Shown: piece after piece, positions 11,149 through 20,140 of the stretch | Position numbering within the stretch: the stretch's first letter is position 1 | How the letters are laid out: each line of letters begins with the position of its first letter | Assembly: GCF_014192715.1 (NCBI RefSeq) | Contig: NZ_JACHYH010000011.1 | Coordinates: 1-64,000 of the forward strand | Length of the DNA: 64,000 nt | DNA from: Luteibacter sp. Sphag1AF | GTDB taxonomy: Bacteria; Pseudomonadota; Gammaproteobacteria; Xanthomonadales; Rhodanobacteraceae | Direction: 5' to 3' | Translations under genes and position numbers: made by a program | The notes under the pieces: model-generated | Told to the model about the DNA's origin: nothing | What the model saw: only the letters and a program-made list of their open reading frames with translations | The model's database searches: none

Positions 11149-11888
11149 GTGAAACCTGGATAGTCGGCATCAACCCGGTCGAAGGCGCGCTCGCCAACGA
11201 CCCGGAGCGTGTCCGCGAAGTACTGACCGAGCAGGGCTCGAAAAACGCACGCGTCGGCGAAATCGCCGATGCGGCGCGCAAGTTGAAAATTCCGGTCAAG
11301 CCGGTCGCGCGTGAACAGCTGGAAAAACTGGGCGGCGAAGCGCGTCACCAGGGCGTCATTGCGCGTTACGACGTCCCGCCGATGCGTGGCGAGAACGACC
11401 TCCCGGACCTGCTGGAAGCGGCCGGCGCCAACGCGCTGGTGCTGGTGCTTGATGGCGTGACCGATCCGCACAACCTGGGCGCATGCCTGCGCAGTGCGGC
11501 AGCGGCAAACGTCACCGCCGTGGTCGTGCCCAAAGATCGTGCCGTTGGCATCACGCCTACGGTGCGCCGTGCGTCGGCAGGTGGAGCGGACCTCGTTCCG
11601 GTCATTGCCGCCACCAACCTGGCGCGCGCCATGCGCATGCTGAAAGATGCCGGTGTGTGGATCACCGGCCTGGATGGCGACACCCAGCAGTCGATCTATG
11701 GCATCGACCTGAAGGGCCCCATCGCGCTGGTGATGGGCAGCGAAGGCGACGGCATGCGCCGGCTGACGCGGGACACCTGTGATTTCGTGGCCAAGATCCC
11801 GATGCCCGGTGGCATGGAGAGCCTCAACGTCTCCGTGGCCACGGGTATCGTTCTGTTCGAGGCACTGCGGCAGCGCGGAGGCAAGTGA
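11145..11888 (+). CDS. rlmB: 23S rRNA (guanosine-2'-O-)-methyltransferase RlmB
   Basis: A 247-residue SpoU-class (SPOUT) methyltransferase that methylates the 2'-OH of G2251 in the 23S rRNA P loop. The N-terminal substrate-binding domain starts with GINPVEGAL. The C-terminal catalytic domain shows the three SpoU motifs: TDPHNLGACLRSA, MGSEGDGMR, and SLNVSVATGIVLFE in the trefoil knot. It overlaps rnr by 4 bases and is followed immediately by a small membrane protein gene, so the three probably form one operon. Confidence 0.95.
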   Translation: MSETWIVGINPVEGALANDPERVREVLTEQGSKNARVGEIADAARKLKIPVKPVAREQLEKLGGEARHQGVIARYDVPPMRGENDLPDLLEAAGANALVLVLDGVTDPHNLGACLRSAAAANVTAVVVPKDRAVGITPTVRRASAGGADLVPVIAATNLARAMRMLKDAGVWITGLDGDTQQSIYGIDLKGPIALVMGSEGDGMRRLTRDTCDFVAKIPMPGGMESLNVSVATGIVLFEALRQRGGK

Positions 11889-12166
11889 TGGAAACGCACT
11901 TCTTGTGGCATGACTGGGTAGGTCTGGCAGGTGTCGGCCTGGTCCTCATCGCGTTCTTCATGCTTCAGGCACGCCAGCTCAGCGGCCAGTCGTATGTGTA
12001 CCAGTCGATGAACCTGCTGGGTGCGTTGGGAATCCTGCTGTCGCTGATCTTTGGCGAGTTCAACCTGTCCGCATTCCTGCAGGAACTGGCCTGGTTTCTC
12101 ATCAGCGGTTACGGCATCGCGCGTGGCGTGCGTGAGCGTCGCGCGGCGAAATTTACCGCCCCGTAG
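11888..12166 (+). CDS. CBU_0592-like small membrane protein
   Basis: A 92-residue protein with three hydrophobic helices and the pattern LIAFFMLQARQLSGQSYVYQ followed by NLLGALGI, characteristic of the CBU_0592-like family of unknown function. The start shares its first base with the rlmB stop codon (TGATG). An in-frame GTG 3 bases upstream is an alternative start. It is the last gene of the rnr-rlmB unit, and no biochemical role is known. Confidence 0.75.
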   Translation: METHFLWHDWVGLAGVGLVLIAFFMLQARQLSGQSYVYQSMNLLGALGILLSLIFGEFNLSAFLQELAWFLISGYGIARGVRERRAAKFTAP

Positions 12167-12202
12167 TAGAATGGCGCCGCTCCGACGCAATGTCGGGGCG
12201 GC

Positions 12203-12251
12203 TTCGGGGACGACCCCGAACGCGCATTATCCTCCGCGGGGACGACCCCGC
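12203..12251 (+). promoter_or_regulatory. Guanidine-II (mini-ykkC) riboswitch
   Basis: Two small hairpins carry the diagnostic ACGA tetraloop on a GGGG/CCCC stem. P1 is TTCGGGG-ACGA-CCCCGAA (12203-12220). P2 is GCGGGG-ACGA-CCCCGC (12236-12251). They are separated by 15 bases. The second ends 7 bases before the ribosome binding site (GGAG) of a Gdx-type exporter. In this riboswitch class guanidinium bridges the two loops and frees the ribosome binding site, so guanidine induces its own exporter. Confidence 0.93.
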
Positions 12252-12268
12252 CTTTGCGGAGACACGCC

Positions 12269-12583
12269 ATGTCATGGATCGTGCTTGCTCTTGCTGGTCT
12301 GTTTGAAATCGTCTGGGCTATCGGGCTGAAATACACCGAAGGCTTTACCCGCCTGTGGCCGAGCGTCGGCACGGGTGCCGCCATGGTGGTTAGCATCTGG
12401 CTGCTTTCCACCGCGACCCGAAGCCTTCCCATCGGTACCGCTTATGCCGTGTGGACAGGCATTGGCGCCGTGGGCGCCGTGATTCTGGGTATCGTGCTTT
12501 TTGGCGAATCCGCAGCACCGTTGCGGTTGCTGTGCGTCGGCCTGATCGTGGCCGGCATTCTGGGCCTGAAGCTCACGGCCTGA
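12269..12583 (+). CDS. gdx: Guanidinium exporter, SMR family
   Basis: A 104-residue small multidrug resistance protein with four transmembrane helices. It works as a dual-topology homodimer that exchanges guanidinium for protons. The first helix carries the essential glutamate at position 13 ([13 protein letters not shown]), and the GFTRLWPS segment after it marks the Gdx (SugE) subtype rather than EmrE-type drug pumps. The preceding guanidine-II riboswitch supports the substrate. The start at 12269 was chosen for the GGAG motif and the length matching the family. It converges with phoU, with a palindrome between them. Confidence 0.93.
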   Translation: MSWIVLALAGLFEIVWAIGLKYTEGFTRLWPSVGTGAAMVVSIWLLSTATRSLPIGTAYAVWTGIGAVGAVILGIVLFGESAAPLRLLCVGLIVAGILGLKLTA

Positions 12584-12600
12584 CCGCAACCGGCTGCCAT

Positions 12601-12622
12601 GTGGGAGCGTGTTCGCTCCCAC
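12601..12622. repeat. REP-like palindrome between gdx and phoU
   Basis: GTGGGAGCG and CGCTCCCAC form a perfect 9-bp stem with a TGTT loop. It lies 18 bases after the gdx stop and 23 before the phoU stop, with no T-run on either strand. A relative with the same GTGGGAGC core occurs near 60799, also just beyond a gene end. Short palindromes of this kind are common between convergent genes in Xanthomonas- and Pseudomonas-type genomes. Confidence 0.5.
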
Positions 12623-12644
12623 AGCAGGCTTGCCCGGGCTGGTA

Positions 12645-13355
12645 TTACTTGGTCTCGAAGTCTGCGCTGGCCGTCAGGTCGCGCTTGGCGCGGGGAGCCA
12701 CCAGCGGCTCGCCGTGCACCACGAACCAGACGTTTTCCGCGATGTTGGTTGCATGATCGCCGATGCGCTCGATGTTCTTGGCCATGAACAGCAGATGCGT
12801 GCACGGAGTGATGTTGCGCGGGTCTTCCATCATGTAGGTCAGCAGCGAGCGGAAGAGGACGGTGTATGCGTCGTCCAGCTCTGCATCGTCTTTCCATACC
12901 TGGTACGCGGCCTCTGCATCGCGGTCGCGGTAGGCGATCAATACCTTGCGCAGCAGTTCATTGGCCAGGTCGGCCAGGTGCGCGAGGCCACCGGCCACGG
13001 CGACGGGCGCCACCAGGTTCAGTGGAATGGAGCGCTTGGCCACGTTGGCCGCGTAGTCGCCGATGCGTTCGATGTCGGCCGCAATACGCAGGGCAGCGAA
13101 CACATTGCGCAGGTCGCCCGCGATGGGAGCGCGCAGCGCCAGCAGGCGGACCACGTCGTGGCTGATTTCCTGCTCCATGACGTCGATGGCGTCGTCGTTG
13201 TCGACCACGCGCTGGGCAGCGCGCTCGTCGCGACGGGCCACCACTTCGATGGCGCCCTCAAGCTGCTTGGCAGCCAGTTCGCCCATGCGCACGATTTCGC
13301 CGGTCAGCCGGGTCAGTTCGTCGTCGTAGCTCTTGATGATGTGTTCGCGGGACAT
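12645..13355 (-). CDS. phoU: Phosphate signalling complex protein PhoU
   Basis: A 236-residue all-helical protein with two PhoU repeats, each a three-helix bundle carrying E/D-rich metal-binding motifs. It links the Pst transporter to the PhoR kinase, keeping the Pho regulon off when phosphate is plentiful. It is the last gene of pstSCAB-phoU, 29 bases behind pstB. The gene order is the classical one and supports the assignment. Confidence 0.95.
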   Translation of the reverse strand: MSREHIIKSYDDELTRLTGEIVRMGELAAKQLEGAIEVVARRDERAAQRVVDNDDAIDVMEQEISHDVVRLLALRAPIAGDLRNVFAALRIAADIERIGDYAANVAKRSIPLNLVAPVAVAGGLAHLADLANELLRKVLIAYRDRDAEAAYQVWKDDAELDDAYTVLFRSLLTYMMEDPRNITPCTHLLFMAKNIERIGDHATNIAENVWFVVHGEPLVAPRAKRDLTASADFETK

Positions 13356-13384
13356 GCGCTTTGCCTTGAAGTAATGGTTAAGGC

Positions 13385-14212
13385 CTAGCCGAAGCGGCCG
13401 GTGATGTAGTCTTCGGTCTGCTTCTTGTTGGGCTTGGTGAAGATCTTTTCAGTGCGGTCGAACTCGATCAGCTCGCCCATGTACATGAACGCGGTGAGGT
13501 CCGAGCAGCGTGCCGCCTGCTGCATGTTATGCGTCACGATGACGATGGTGAAATCGTTTTTCAGTTCTTCCACCAGCTGTTCGATACGGCTGGTGGCGAT
13601 GGGATCAAGCGCCGAGGTCGGCTCGTCCAGCAGCAGGACTTCCGGCTTCAGGGCAATGCCACGGGCGATGCACAGACGCTGCTGCTGACCACCGGAGAGG
13701 CCAAGTGCGCTCTGCTTGAGCTTGTCTTTCACCTCGTCCCACAGCGCAGCGCTGCGAAGCGCCTGCTCCACACGGATTTCCATGTCGGCGCGGGAAAGTT
13801 TCTCGTGGTGGCGGATGCCGTAGGCCACGTTCTCGAAAATGGTCATCGGGAAGGGCACGGGCTTCTGGAACACCATGCCGACCTTGCTGCGCAGGCGGTT
13901 CAGCGAGTACTTCGGATCGAGGATGTTCTCGCCGTCCAGCACGATTTCACCAGAAGCGACCAGCTTCGGATAAATGGCGTAGATGCGGTTGAAGATGCGC
14001 AGCAGGGTGGACTTGCCGCAGCCGGACGGGCCGATGATGGCCGTGACCTTCTTCTCGGGGATGTCCATCGCGATGTTCTTCAGCGCGTGGAATTCACCGT
14101 AGTGGAAATTGAGGTCGCGAACCGTCATTTTCGCAGCGGCCATGGTGCCGTCGGAAGCGCTGGCCTGGGCCGTGGCGGCGAAGCTGGGAGCGGCTTCGTT
14201 CATGTTAGTCAT
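13385..14212 (-). CDS. pstB: Phosphate ABC transporter ATP-binding protein
   Basis: A 275-residue ABC ATPase with Walker [10 protein letters not shown], signature LSGGQQQRL, and Walker [13 protein letters not shown] followed by the switch histidine (VTHNM). It energises phosphate import by PstC/PstA. The first 25 residues are a non-conserved extension, and a second ATG at 14203 would still leave the domain complete. The start overlaps the end of pstA by 8 bases, so the two are translationally coupled. Confidence 0.96.
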   Translation of the reverse strand: MTNMNEAAPSFAATAQASASDGTMAAAKMTVRDLNFHYGEFHALKNIAMDIPEKKVTAIIGPSGCGKSTLLRIFNRIYAIYPKLVASGEIVLDGENILDPKYSLNRLRSKVGMVFQKPVPFPMTIFENVAYGIRHHEKLSRADMEIRVEQALRSAALWDEVKDKLKQSALGLSGGQQQRLCIARGIALKPEVLLLDEPTSALDPIATSRIEQLVEELKNDFTIVIVTHNMQQAARCSDLTAFMYMGELIEFDRTEKIFTKPNKKQTEDYITGRFG

Positions 14213-15077
14213 TGGACACCTTGGAGCGCGAGAACGCGAAGCGGGCAGTGAGGCTGAGCAGCAGGACGAACATGGTCAGGACGAATGCACCGGCCCACGC
14301 AAGCGTGTTGATGTCCGGGCTGGGATCCTTCGTGTATTCGTAGATGACCTGCGGAAGGCTCGGCATCTTGTCCAGCGGATTGAAGGTCATGAAGTTGTTG
14401 CCGAAGGCGGTGAACAGCAGCGGGGCGGTTTCGCCGCTGATGCGCGCCAGGGCAAGCAGCACGCCGGTCACGATACCGGATCGCGCCGAGCGGATCAGGA
14501 TCTGCACCGTGAGCTTCCACTGCGGCACGCCGAGCGACAGCGCAGCTTCTCGCAGCGTGGAGGGCACCAGGCGGAGCATTTCGTCCGTGGTGCGCACGAT
14601 GACGGGCAGGGCGATCAGGGCCAGCGCAATACCGCCGGCAAAGCCGGAGAAGGTGATATCGCCATTGGTAGCCCACTTCATGGGCAGCACGATGATCGTA
14701 TAGGCGAACAGGCCCAGCACGATGGAGGGGGCCGAAAGAAGAATGTCGTTGAGGAAGCGGATCACCGGCCCGAGGCGCGAGCGCAGCGAATATTCCGACA
14801 GCCACGTACCGGCCATCACGCCAATGGGCGTGGCAATAAGGATGCCCAGCGAGTTGAGGATCAGGCTGCCGACCATCGCGTTGGCCAGGCCGCCTTCCTC
14901 ACGATACGCGGTGATCCTGGTGAACAGCTGCGGCTTCAGCGCGGAAATGCCCTGGCTCAGGGTCTCCCACAGAATCCAGGCCAGAAACAGAAGGCCGACG
15001 CCGGTCGCCAGAACGCTGAGCACCATGGCGATGATGTTCTTGAGGCGGCGGCGGGCGTAAATGTGCGAGGTGGCCAT
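14205..15077 (-). CDS. pstA: Phosphate ABC transporter permease PstA
   Basis: A 290-residue inner membrane permease with six predicted helices. The EAA-type cytoplasmic loop ([15 protein letters not shown]) is where permeases dock the ATPase. The ATG shares one base with the pstC stop. With PstC it forms the transmembrane channel for phosphate. Confidence 0.95.
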   Translation of the reverse strand: MATSHIYARRRLKNIIAMVLSVLATGVGLLFLAWILWETLSQGISALKPQLFTRITAYREEGGLANAMVGSLILNSLGILIATPIGVMAGTWLSEYSLRSRLGPVIRFLNDILLSAPSIVLGLFAYTIIVLPMKWATNGDITFSGFAGGIALALIALPVIVRTTDEMLRLVPSTLREAALSLGVPQWKLTVQILIRSARSGIVTGVLLALARISGETAPLLFTAFGNNFMTFNPLDKMPSLPQVIYEYTKDPSPDINTLAWAGAFVLTMFVLLLSLTARFAFSRSKVSND

Positions 15078-16105
15078 CAGCGGCCCTCCTTGTTGCCAAG
15101 CTGGCGCAGCATCAGGCGCGCAATCAGCAGCACGATGAAGGTGACCACGAACAGCAGGAAGGCCAGCGCCATCAATGCAGACTTCTGCAGGCCCTCTGCC
15201 TCACCGAACTGGTTGGCGATGGTCGAGGCAATGGAGCTGCCGGTTTCCAGAATGGACGGGGTGAACTTGAACGTGTTGCCCAGCACGAAGGCCACGGCCA
15301 TCGTTTCGCCGAGCGCGCGGCCCAGGCCGAGGAACACGCCGCCGATCACGGCCGAGCGTGTGTAGGGCAGCACGATGTCCCACACCACTTCCCATGTGCT
15401 CGAACCCAGCGCATACGCCGACTCCTTCAGGCGCGTGGGCACCGTCTGGAACACTTCGCGCATCACCGAGGAGATGAACGGGATGATCATGATGGCCAGG
15501 ACCATGCCGGCGGTGAGCACACCTGCGCCGAAGAATGGGTATTCGCTGGAGAAGAACTTCGCGATCCACGGCACATGCTGCACCAGCCAGGAAATCTGGC
15601 CATCCGGCGGCGTGTCGCTGAAGTTGTTCATCAGCCACGGCTTGACGTGCGCAGCCACGAAGGGGGCGAAAATGAAAAGGCCCCACATGCCGTAGATGAT
15701 CGAGGGGATGCCGGCCAGAAGTTCGATGGCCGAGCTGACCGGGCCGCGCAACCACGAAGGGGCGATCTCGGTAAGAAACAGGGCGATGCCGAAGCTGATC
15801 GGCACGGCAATAATCAGGGCGATAAGCGCGGTAATCACCGTGCCCATGACTGGCACGAGCGCGCCATAGCGGTCGTTGCCCGGGTCCCAGGCATCACTGG
15901 TGAGGAAGCCCCAGCCAAACGTACCGAAGGCATCACTGCCGCCCCACAGCGTGGAAGCTGCGGCGCCAAGCAGGGCCACAAGCACCAGCAGGGCGCAGCT
16001 TTTGAGCACCCAGCCGAACACCCGGTCGTTGCGTGCATCTCGCGCGTTGCGCGCCGCCTCCGCCTGACGGGCGGGTGAGACGGTGGGATTGACGCTTGCG
16101 TGCAT
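15077..16105 (-). CDS. pstC: Phosphate ABC transporter permease PstC
   Basis: A 342-residue permease with an N-terminal cytoplasmic extension rich in alanine and arginine, six to seven helices and the EAA-like loop (KESAYALGSSTWEVV). The family is usually slightly shorter, and the extra length lies in the N-terminus and a periplasmic loop. It is separated from pstS by 111 bases holding two strong stem-loops, which may set its expression below that of the binding protein. Confidence 0.95.
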   Translation of the reverse strand: MHASVNPTVSPARQAEAARNARDARNDRVFGWVLKSCALLVLVALLGAAASTLWGGSDAFGTFGWGFLTSDAWDPGNDRYGALVPVMGTVITALIALIIAVPISFGIALFLTEIAPSWLRGPVSSAIELLAGIPSIIYGMWGLFIFAPFVAAHVKPWLMNNFSDTPPDGQISWLVQHVPWIAKFFSSEYPFFGAGVLTAGMVLAIMIIPFISSVMREVFQTVPTRLKESAYALGSSTWEVVWDIVLPYTRSAVIGGVFLGLGRALGETMAVAFVLGNTFKFTPSILETGSSIASTIANQFGEAEGLQKSALMALAFLLFVVTFIVLLIARLMLRQLGNKEGR

Positions 16106-16139
16106 GGGGCTTGGCTTTCCTGTGGATCATTACGTCAAT

Positions 16140-16207
16140 GGGTCGCCGTCCCCATTGGTACGGCGACCCGCCTTTTTGCGCAGCTGACCTGATGGAAGGT
16201 CAGCTGC
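16140..16207 (-). other. Two stem-loops between pstS and pstC
   Basis: Directly after the pstS stop lie a perfect 11-bp stem (GCAGCTGACCT at 16180-16190 with 16197-16207) and a second perfect 10-bp stem (GGGTCGCCGT at 16140-16149 with 16160-16169). In the pst direction neither is followed by a proper T-run. They are better candidates for 3' end protection or partial termination than for full terminators. On the plus strand the first is followed by a T-run, but no plus-strand gene ends there. Confidence 0.55.
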
Positions 16208-16216
16208 CTTTTTTGC

Positions 16217-17236
16217 TTAGTTCTTGAACTCAGCCGACCAGTAACCTTCGATCTGCTTGACCAGGGTGTCCGGCAGGGCCACGTAATCGAGCGAAGCGGC
16301 CTGGTCCTGACCATTCTCAAGCGACCACTTGAAGAAGTCGAAAGCAACCTTGGCGTGCGAGGCGTTCTTGGCCTTCTTGTACATGATGACCCAGGTGGTC
16401 GCCGTGATCGGCCATGCCTCGGCGCCCGGCGCGTTGGTCATGATCAGGTTGAAGTCCTTGGAGTTCTTCCAGTCGGCCGTGGCGGCGGCGGCGGCGAACG
16501 TCTTGGCGTTCGGCTGCACGTAAGCGCCCGAAGCGTTCTTCAGCTGTGCGTAGGTGATCTTGTTCTTGACCGCGTAAGCGTACTCGACGTAACCGATCGA
16601 GCCCGGGATCTGGCGGACGTACTGCGACACACCTTCGTTGCCCTTGCCACCCACGCCGGTCGGCCATTCAACGGCCGTGCCGAACTTGACCTGGGTCGCC
16701 CACTCGTTGCTGACCTTGGACAGGTAGTTGGTGAAGTTGAACGACGTGCCCGAACCGTCCGAACGATGCACGACGGTGATCTTCGTATTCGGCAGCGTCA
16801 GGCCCGGGTTCAGCGCGGTGATCTTCGTGTCGTTCCAGGTCTTGATCTTGCCGAGGTAGATGTCAGCGAGGGTCTCGCCGTCCAGCTTCAGCTTGCCGGC
16901 TTCCAGGCCCGAGATGTTGACGACGGGCACGATGCCGCCGACCACGACGGGGAACTGACCGAGGCCGAACTGCTGCAGGTCTTCGGCCTTCATCGGAGCA
17001 TCGGACGCGCCGAAGTCGATGGTGCCTTCCTTGATCTGCGCGACGCCGGCGCCCGAACCCACCGACTGGTAGTTCAGCTTGTTGCCGGTCTTCTCGGCAT
17101 ACGTGGCGGACCACTTGGACAGGACGGGGTAAACGAAGCTCGAACCGGCACCGGTGATGTCGGTGGCCTGGGCGGCCATGCCGAACAGGGAGGCGGCGAC
17201 GATCGTTGCGATGCGGAGTTTGCTTGAGGTCAACAC
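16217..17236 (-). CDS. pstS: Periplasmic phosphate-binding protein
   Basis: A 339-residue periplasmic binding protein with a signal peptide ending in AQA at about residue 24. It has the PstS phosphate-binding signatures: TGAGSSFVYPVLSKW near the mature N-terminus, SVGSGAGV, DFGASDAPM, and RSDGSGTSFNFTNYL. It captures phosphate for PstCAB. As the first gene of the pst cluster behind a Pho-box-like array, it should be strongly induced under phosphate starvation. Confidence 0.96.
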   Translation of the reverse strand: MLTSSKLRIATIVAASLFGMAAQATDITGAGSSFVYPVLSKWSATYAEKTGNKLNYQSVGSGAGVAQIKEGTIDFGASDAPMKAEDLQQFGLGQFPVVVGGIVPVVNISGLEAGKLKLDGETLADIYLGKIKTWNDTKITALNPGLTLPNTKITVVHRSDGSGTSFNFTNYLSKVSNEWATQVKFGTAVEWPTGVGGKGNEGVSQYVRQIPGSIGYVEYAYAVKNKITYAQLKNASGAYVQPNAKTFAAAAATADWKNSKDFNLIMTNAPGAEAWPITATTWVIMYKKAKNASHAKVAFDFFKWSLENGQDQAASLDYVALPDTLVKQIEGYWSAEFKN

Positions 17237-17300
17237 GGAAAGTTCCTCGGATGTAAGGTGTCGGGCGAGGCCCGCCCGCTCTCTATTTCAGGGGTGCCGT

Positions 17301-17340
17301 GTTGCAATGAAATGAGTTAATTGTTTCAGCTGTGTGACAC
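17301..17340 (-). promoter_or_regulatory. Pho-box-like array upstream of pstS
   Basis: On the minus strand four heptamers recur every 11 bases: GTGTCAC, CTGAAAC, AACTCAT and TTGCAAC. The 7+4 layout is that of PhoB sites (CTGTCAT-N4 repeats), but only the first is close to consensus. The array lies about 65-105 bases upstream of the pstS ATG. Position before a pst operon is the stronger argument. The rest of 17237-17512 holds only leader sequence. Confidence 0.4.
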
Positions 17341-17512
17341 GCGTCGCCGGGCTGTCATTTTTGACGCCGGAAACGTGCCTGCAACTGCCGTCCTTCCTCG
17401 CTTTGTGGCGAGATGTCACGGACAACCGGATTTCCCCTGCCGCGATGGTGGGGTTTGATTGTTACAGGTTGATGATTCGGCGACGGGCAGCACGGTGGCT
17501 GCCACGGCCGGG

Positions 17513-18187
17513 TCAGAGCGCGACGGCGCCTGGCAGGTTGTCAGAGGCCAGATCGCGCTCCTGAAGTTCCAGTCGGCGCCAGCGGTTGACGATTTCGCAG
17601 AAAAGTTCAGCGGTGCGCTCAGCATCGTAAATGGCTGAGTGGGCTTCGCGGGCATCGAACTCGATGCCGGCGGCCAGCACCGCCTTGCTCAGCACGGTCT
17701 GCCCGTAGGCCAGGCCGCCGAGGGTGGCGGTGTCGAAGCAGCTGAAAGGGTGGAAGGGATTGCGCTTGTGACCCACGCGGCGCACGGCCGCGTTGAGAAA
17801 GCTGAGATCAAAGGCCGCGTTGTGGCCGACCAGAACCGCCCGCTGGCATTCGGCATCGCGCACGGCCAGACGTACACCGTTGAACACATGGTCCAGTGCG
17901 GCCCGCTCGGACAGCGCGCCTCGGAATGGGTGGTCAGGGTCGATGCCGGTGATCTCCAGCGAGCGCGGATCGATGTTGGCGCCGGGAAAGGGCTCTACAT
18001 TGGCCGCGATGGCAGGCAGGGGAACCATGAGGCCCGCGCCGTCCATCGCAATGGGGACGACCGCGATCTCCAGCAGGGCGTCGCGGTCGGGGTCAAACCC
18101 GCCCGTCTCGACGTCCACGACGACCGGCAGGAACCCCCTGAACCGCTCGGCCATTCGGCTGGCGGTGCTGTTGCTCGTTTTATCCAT
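17513..18187 (-). CDS. rnt: Ribonuclease T
   Basis: A 224-residue DEDD exonuclease. Exo I is VVDVETGGF, Exo II lies in the [11 protein letters not shown] segment, and Exo III is HSAIYDAE with the histidine of the DEDDh subgroup. RNase T trims tRNA 3' ends and matures 5S and 23S rRNA. The LEIAVVPI and [11 protein letters not shown] segments match the RNase T branch rather than the DNA polymerase III epsilon branch. It is divergent from the phosphate porin gene. Confidence 0.92.
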   Translation of the reverse strand: MDKTSNSTASRMAERFRGFLPVVVDVETGGFDPDRDALLEIAVVPIAMDGAGLMVPLPAIAANVEPFPGANIDPRSLEITGIDPDHPFRGALSERAALDHVFNGVRLAVRDAECQRAVLVGHNAAFDLSFLNAAVRRVGHKRNPFHPFSCFDTATLGGLAYGQTVLSKAVLAAGIEFDAREAHSAIYDAERTAELFCEIVNRWRRLELQERDLASDNLPGAVAL

Positions 18188-18260
18188 GCGCGAAGGATAT
18201 CAGCCCCGGAGCCTGTCGTTCTGCGGCTTGCCGGTCGCAAGTTGTTAAGACGGCGTACTG

Positions 18261-18278
18261 GTGTCGTCGTTTTGTCAC
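18261..18278 (+). promoter_or_regulatory. Pho-box-like site upstream of phosphate porin
   Basis: GTGTCGT-CGTT-TTGTCAC fits the 18-bp PhoB half-site layout (CTGTCAT, 4 bases, CTGTCAT), with the TGTC cores intact in both repeats. It lies about 125 bases upstream of the porin start. The porin class and the adjacent pst operon make PhoB control likely, but this is an inference. Confidence 0.5.
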
Positions 18279-18402
18279 AAAAACAGCACGGAACGGTAAA
18301 CGGGCAGAGCCATGCTGCGCGCCGTCAGACCCCTCCTTGAGAAAATTCGTATGGGGTGACAGGGGATCAGCCATGCCTTATTCATTCAAGCGGAGACATT
18401 CC

Positions 18403-19770
18403 ATGCGTTCCACATTGCTCGCGGTAGCGATCGCCACCGGCTTGGGCTTCACCAGTTTCTCGGCGGTTGCCGCGACTCAGAAAGCACCGGCCAAGGTGAG
18501 CGTCGACGCTGCCACTCTTGAGCAGATGCAGGCCCAGCTGGCCGCACTGCAGGCCAAGGTGGCCGAGCTGGAATCCAAGCAGGACGCGCAGGCTGATGCA
18601 CAGGTCGAAACGGCCAAGGTCATCAACGAAGTGCAGGTTGCCTCGGCCAAGCCGACGGACGATCTGGCCAAGAAGCTCGACAAGATCGACAAGCTGGTCA
18701 GCAACACCAAGATCGGCGGCACGATGTTCTTCGACTTCACCAACGTCGACCACAAAGAATATGCGGCCAACGGCCCGGGCAAGAAGGTGGACGGTCACGG
18801 CGCCGTCAACGGCACCGGCTTTGACGTCAAGCGCTTCTACCTGACCGTTGATCACCAGTTCGACGACATCTGGTCGGCGAACCTGACCACCGACTTCAAC
18901 TACGTGTCGGCCATCTCCCAGACCAGCCTCTTCGTGAAGAAGGCTTACGTGCAGGGCAAGTTCGATCCGCTGTTCACCGTGCGCTTCGGTGCGGCTGACA
19001 TGCCCTGGATTCCGTTCGTTGAAAAGTGGTATGGCTACCGCTTCCTGGAAAACACGATCACCGATCGTTCGTTTGAAGGCGGCCGCGCCGGTTCCACGGC
19101 CAACGCTGGCGGCGTTGGCGCATTCGGCAACTCGTCCGACTGGGGTATCCATGCCCTCGGTGCGACGACGGGCGACAACTCCATCAACTACCAGCTCTCC
19201 GTGGTCAACGGTCGCGGTTTCCGCAACCCGAGCCGTTCGGACAGCGTCGACGCAGAAGGCCGTTTCGCCTACTCGCCGATCGAGCAGATGGTTGTTGCCA
19301 TCGGTGGTTACACCGGCAAGCGCGGTAACGACGTGACCAATGGCCAGCCGACCCGCGATGCATCGCGCGGCGACTTCATGGTGGCGTGGCGTGACAAGAC
19401 CTTCGGCATCGGTGGTGAGTACTTCCACGCCGAAAACTGGGACGACATCCTGAAGTACACCGGTACCGGCACGGCACCGCTGTCCGTCAAGGACAAGGCC
19501 GACGGTTACTCGCTGTGGGCTGACTGGAAGTTCCTGCCGCAGTGGGCTGTCTTCGCCCGCTACGACAGCCTGGACTACAAGTACACCACGCCGACCAACA
19601 TCGACCGCAAGCTGAAAGATACGTACTACAACGCCGGCGTCTCGTACGACGTGCTGAAGAACCTCAAGCTGGCTCTGGCTTACAAGCACAACGATCTGGA
19701 AGGTCCGGCGCTCACGAAGTATGAGTACAAGACCAACGAGATCGGCTTCTGGGGCATGCTGAGCTTCTGA
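18403..19770 (+). CDS. Phosphate-selective porin (OprP/OprO family)
   Basis: A 455-residue outer-membrane porin with a signal peptide ending AVAA at about residue 24. A helical stretch of about 50 residues follows (LEQMQAQLAALQAKVAELE), as in OprP-type porins that trimerise with an N-terminal coiled coil. The rest is alternating beta strands ending in GFWGMLSF with the terminal phenylalanine needed for outer-membrane assembly. Lysine-rich segments could line an anion channel. An in-frame ATG at 18373 is possible, but GGAG sits correctly before 18403. Its position beside pst and behind a Pho-box-like site suggests uptake of phosphate across the outer membrane. Confidence 0.85.
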   Translation: MRSTLLAVAIATGLGFTSFSAVAATQKAPAKVSVDAATLEQMQAQLAALQAKVAELESKQDAQADAQVETAKVINEVQVASAKPTDDLAKKLDKIDKLVSNTKIGGTMFFDFTNVDHKEYAANGPGKKVDGHGAVNGTGFDVKRFYLTVDHQFDDIWSANLTTDFNYVSAISQTSLFVKKAYVQGKFDPLFTVRFGAADMPWIPFVEKWYGYRFLENTITDRSFEGGRAGSTANAGGVGAFGNSSDWGIHALGATTGDNSINYQLSVVNGRGFRNPSRSDSVDAEGRFAYSPIEQMVVAIGGYTGKRGNDVTNGQPTRDASRGDFMVAWRDKTFGIGGEYFHAENWDDILKYTGTGTAPLSVKDKADGYSLWADWKFLPQWAVFARYDSLDYKYTTPTNIDRKLKDTYYNAGVSYDVLKNLKLALAYKHNDLEGPALTKYEYKTNEIGFWGMLSF

Positions 19771-19808
19771 TCGGTTATCGGAAGGGAGTTCGACTCAGGG
19801 ACGACATG

Positions 19809-19838
19809 GCGGCGGGCGAAAGCCCGCCGCTTTCTTTT
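19809..19838 (+). terminator. Terminator of the porin gene
   Basis: A perfect 9-bp stem GCGGCGGGC/GCCCGCCGC with a GAAA loop is followed by TTTCTTTTT. It lies 38 bases after the porin stop. From 19839 to 20140, a somewhat AT-richer stretch of about 300 bases, I see no gene or clear promoter. Confidence 0.9.
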
Positions 19839-20140
19839 TGTCATTTTGACCTGACGAAGTTCGCACTTCAGTTGTGCGCCCGGTCAACTCTCAATCCGAA
19901 AAATCTGAGAAATGTCGTATGCGGCGCGACGGCGAATCGAGCGTTCAGACGTCTGAAACGGCATGAAAAGGCTGCGCATTCGTGGAATGCCGGCTTATTC
20001 ATGAATAGATGCAAGCATATGATTTGTAAGTGAAAAAATGGGCGTCAGCCTGAACGAAAAAGCCTTTCCTGCCCGATTTGCGCACACGTGCTGCGCCGCC
20101 ACACTTGCAACGCCAATCGCCTCTGCGTAGGTTCGGCCCC

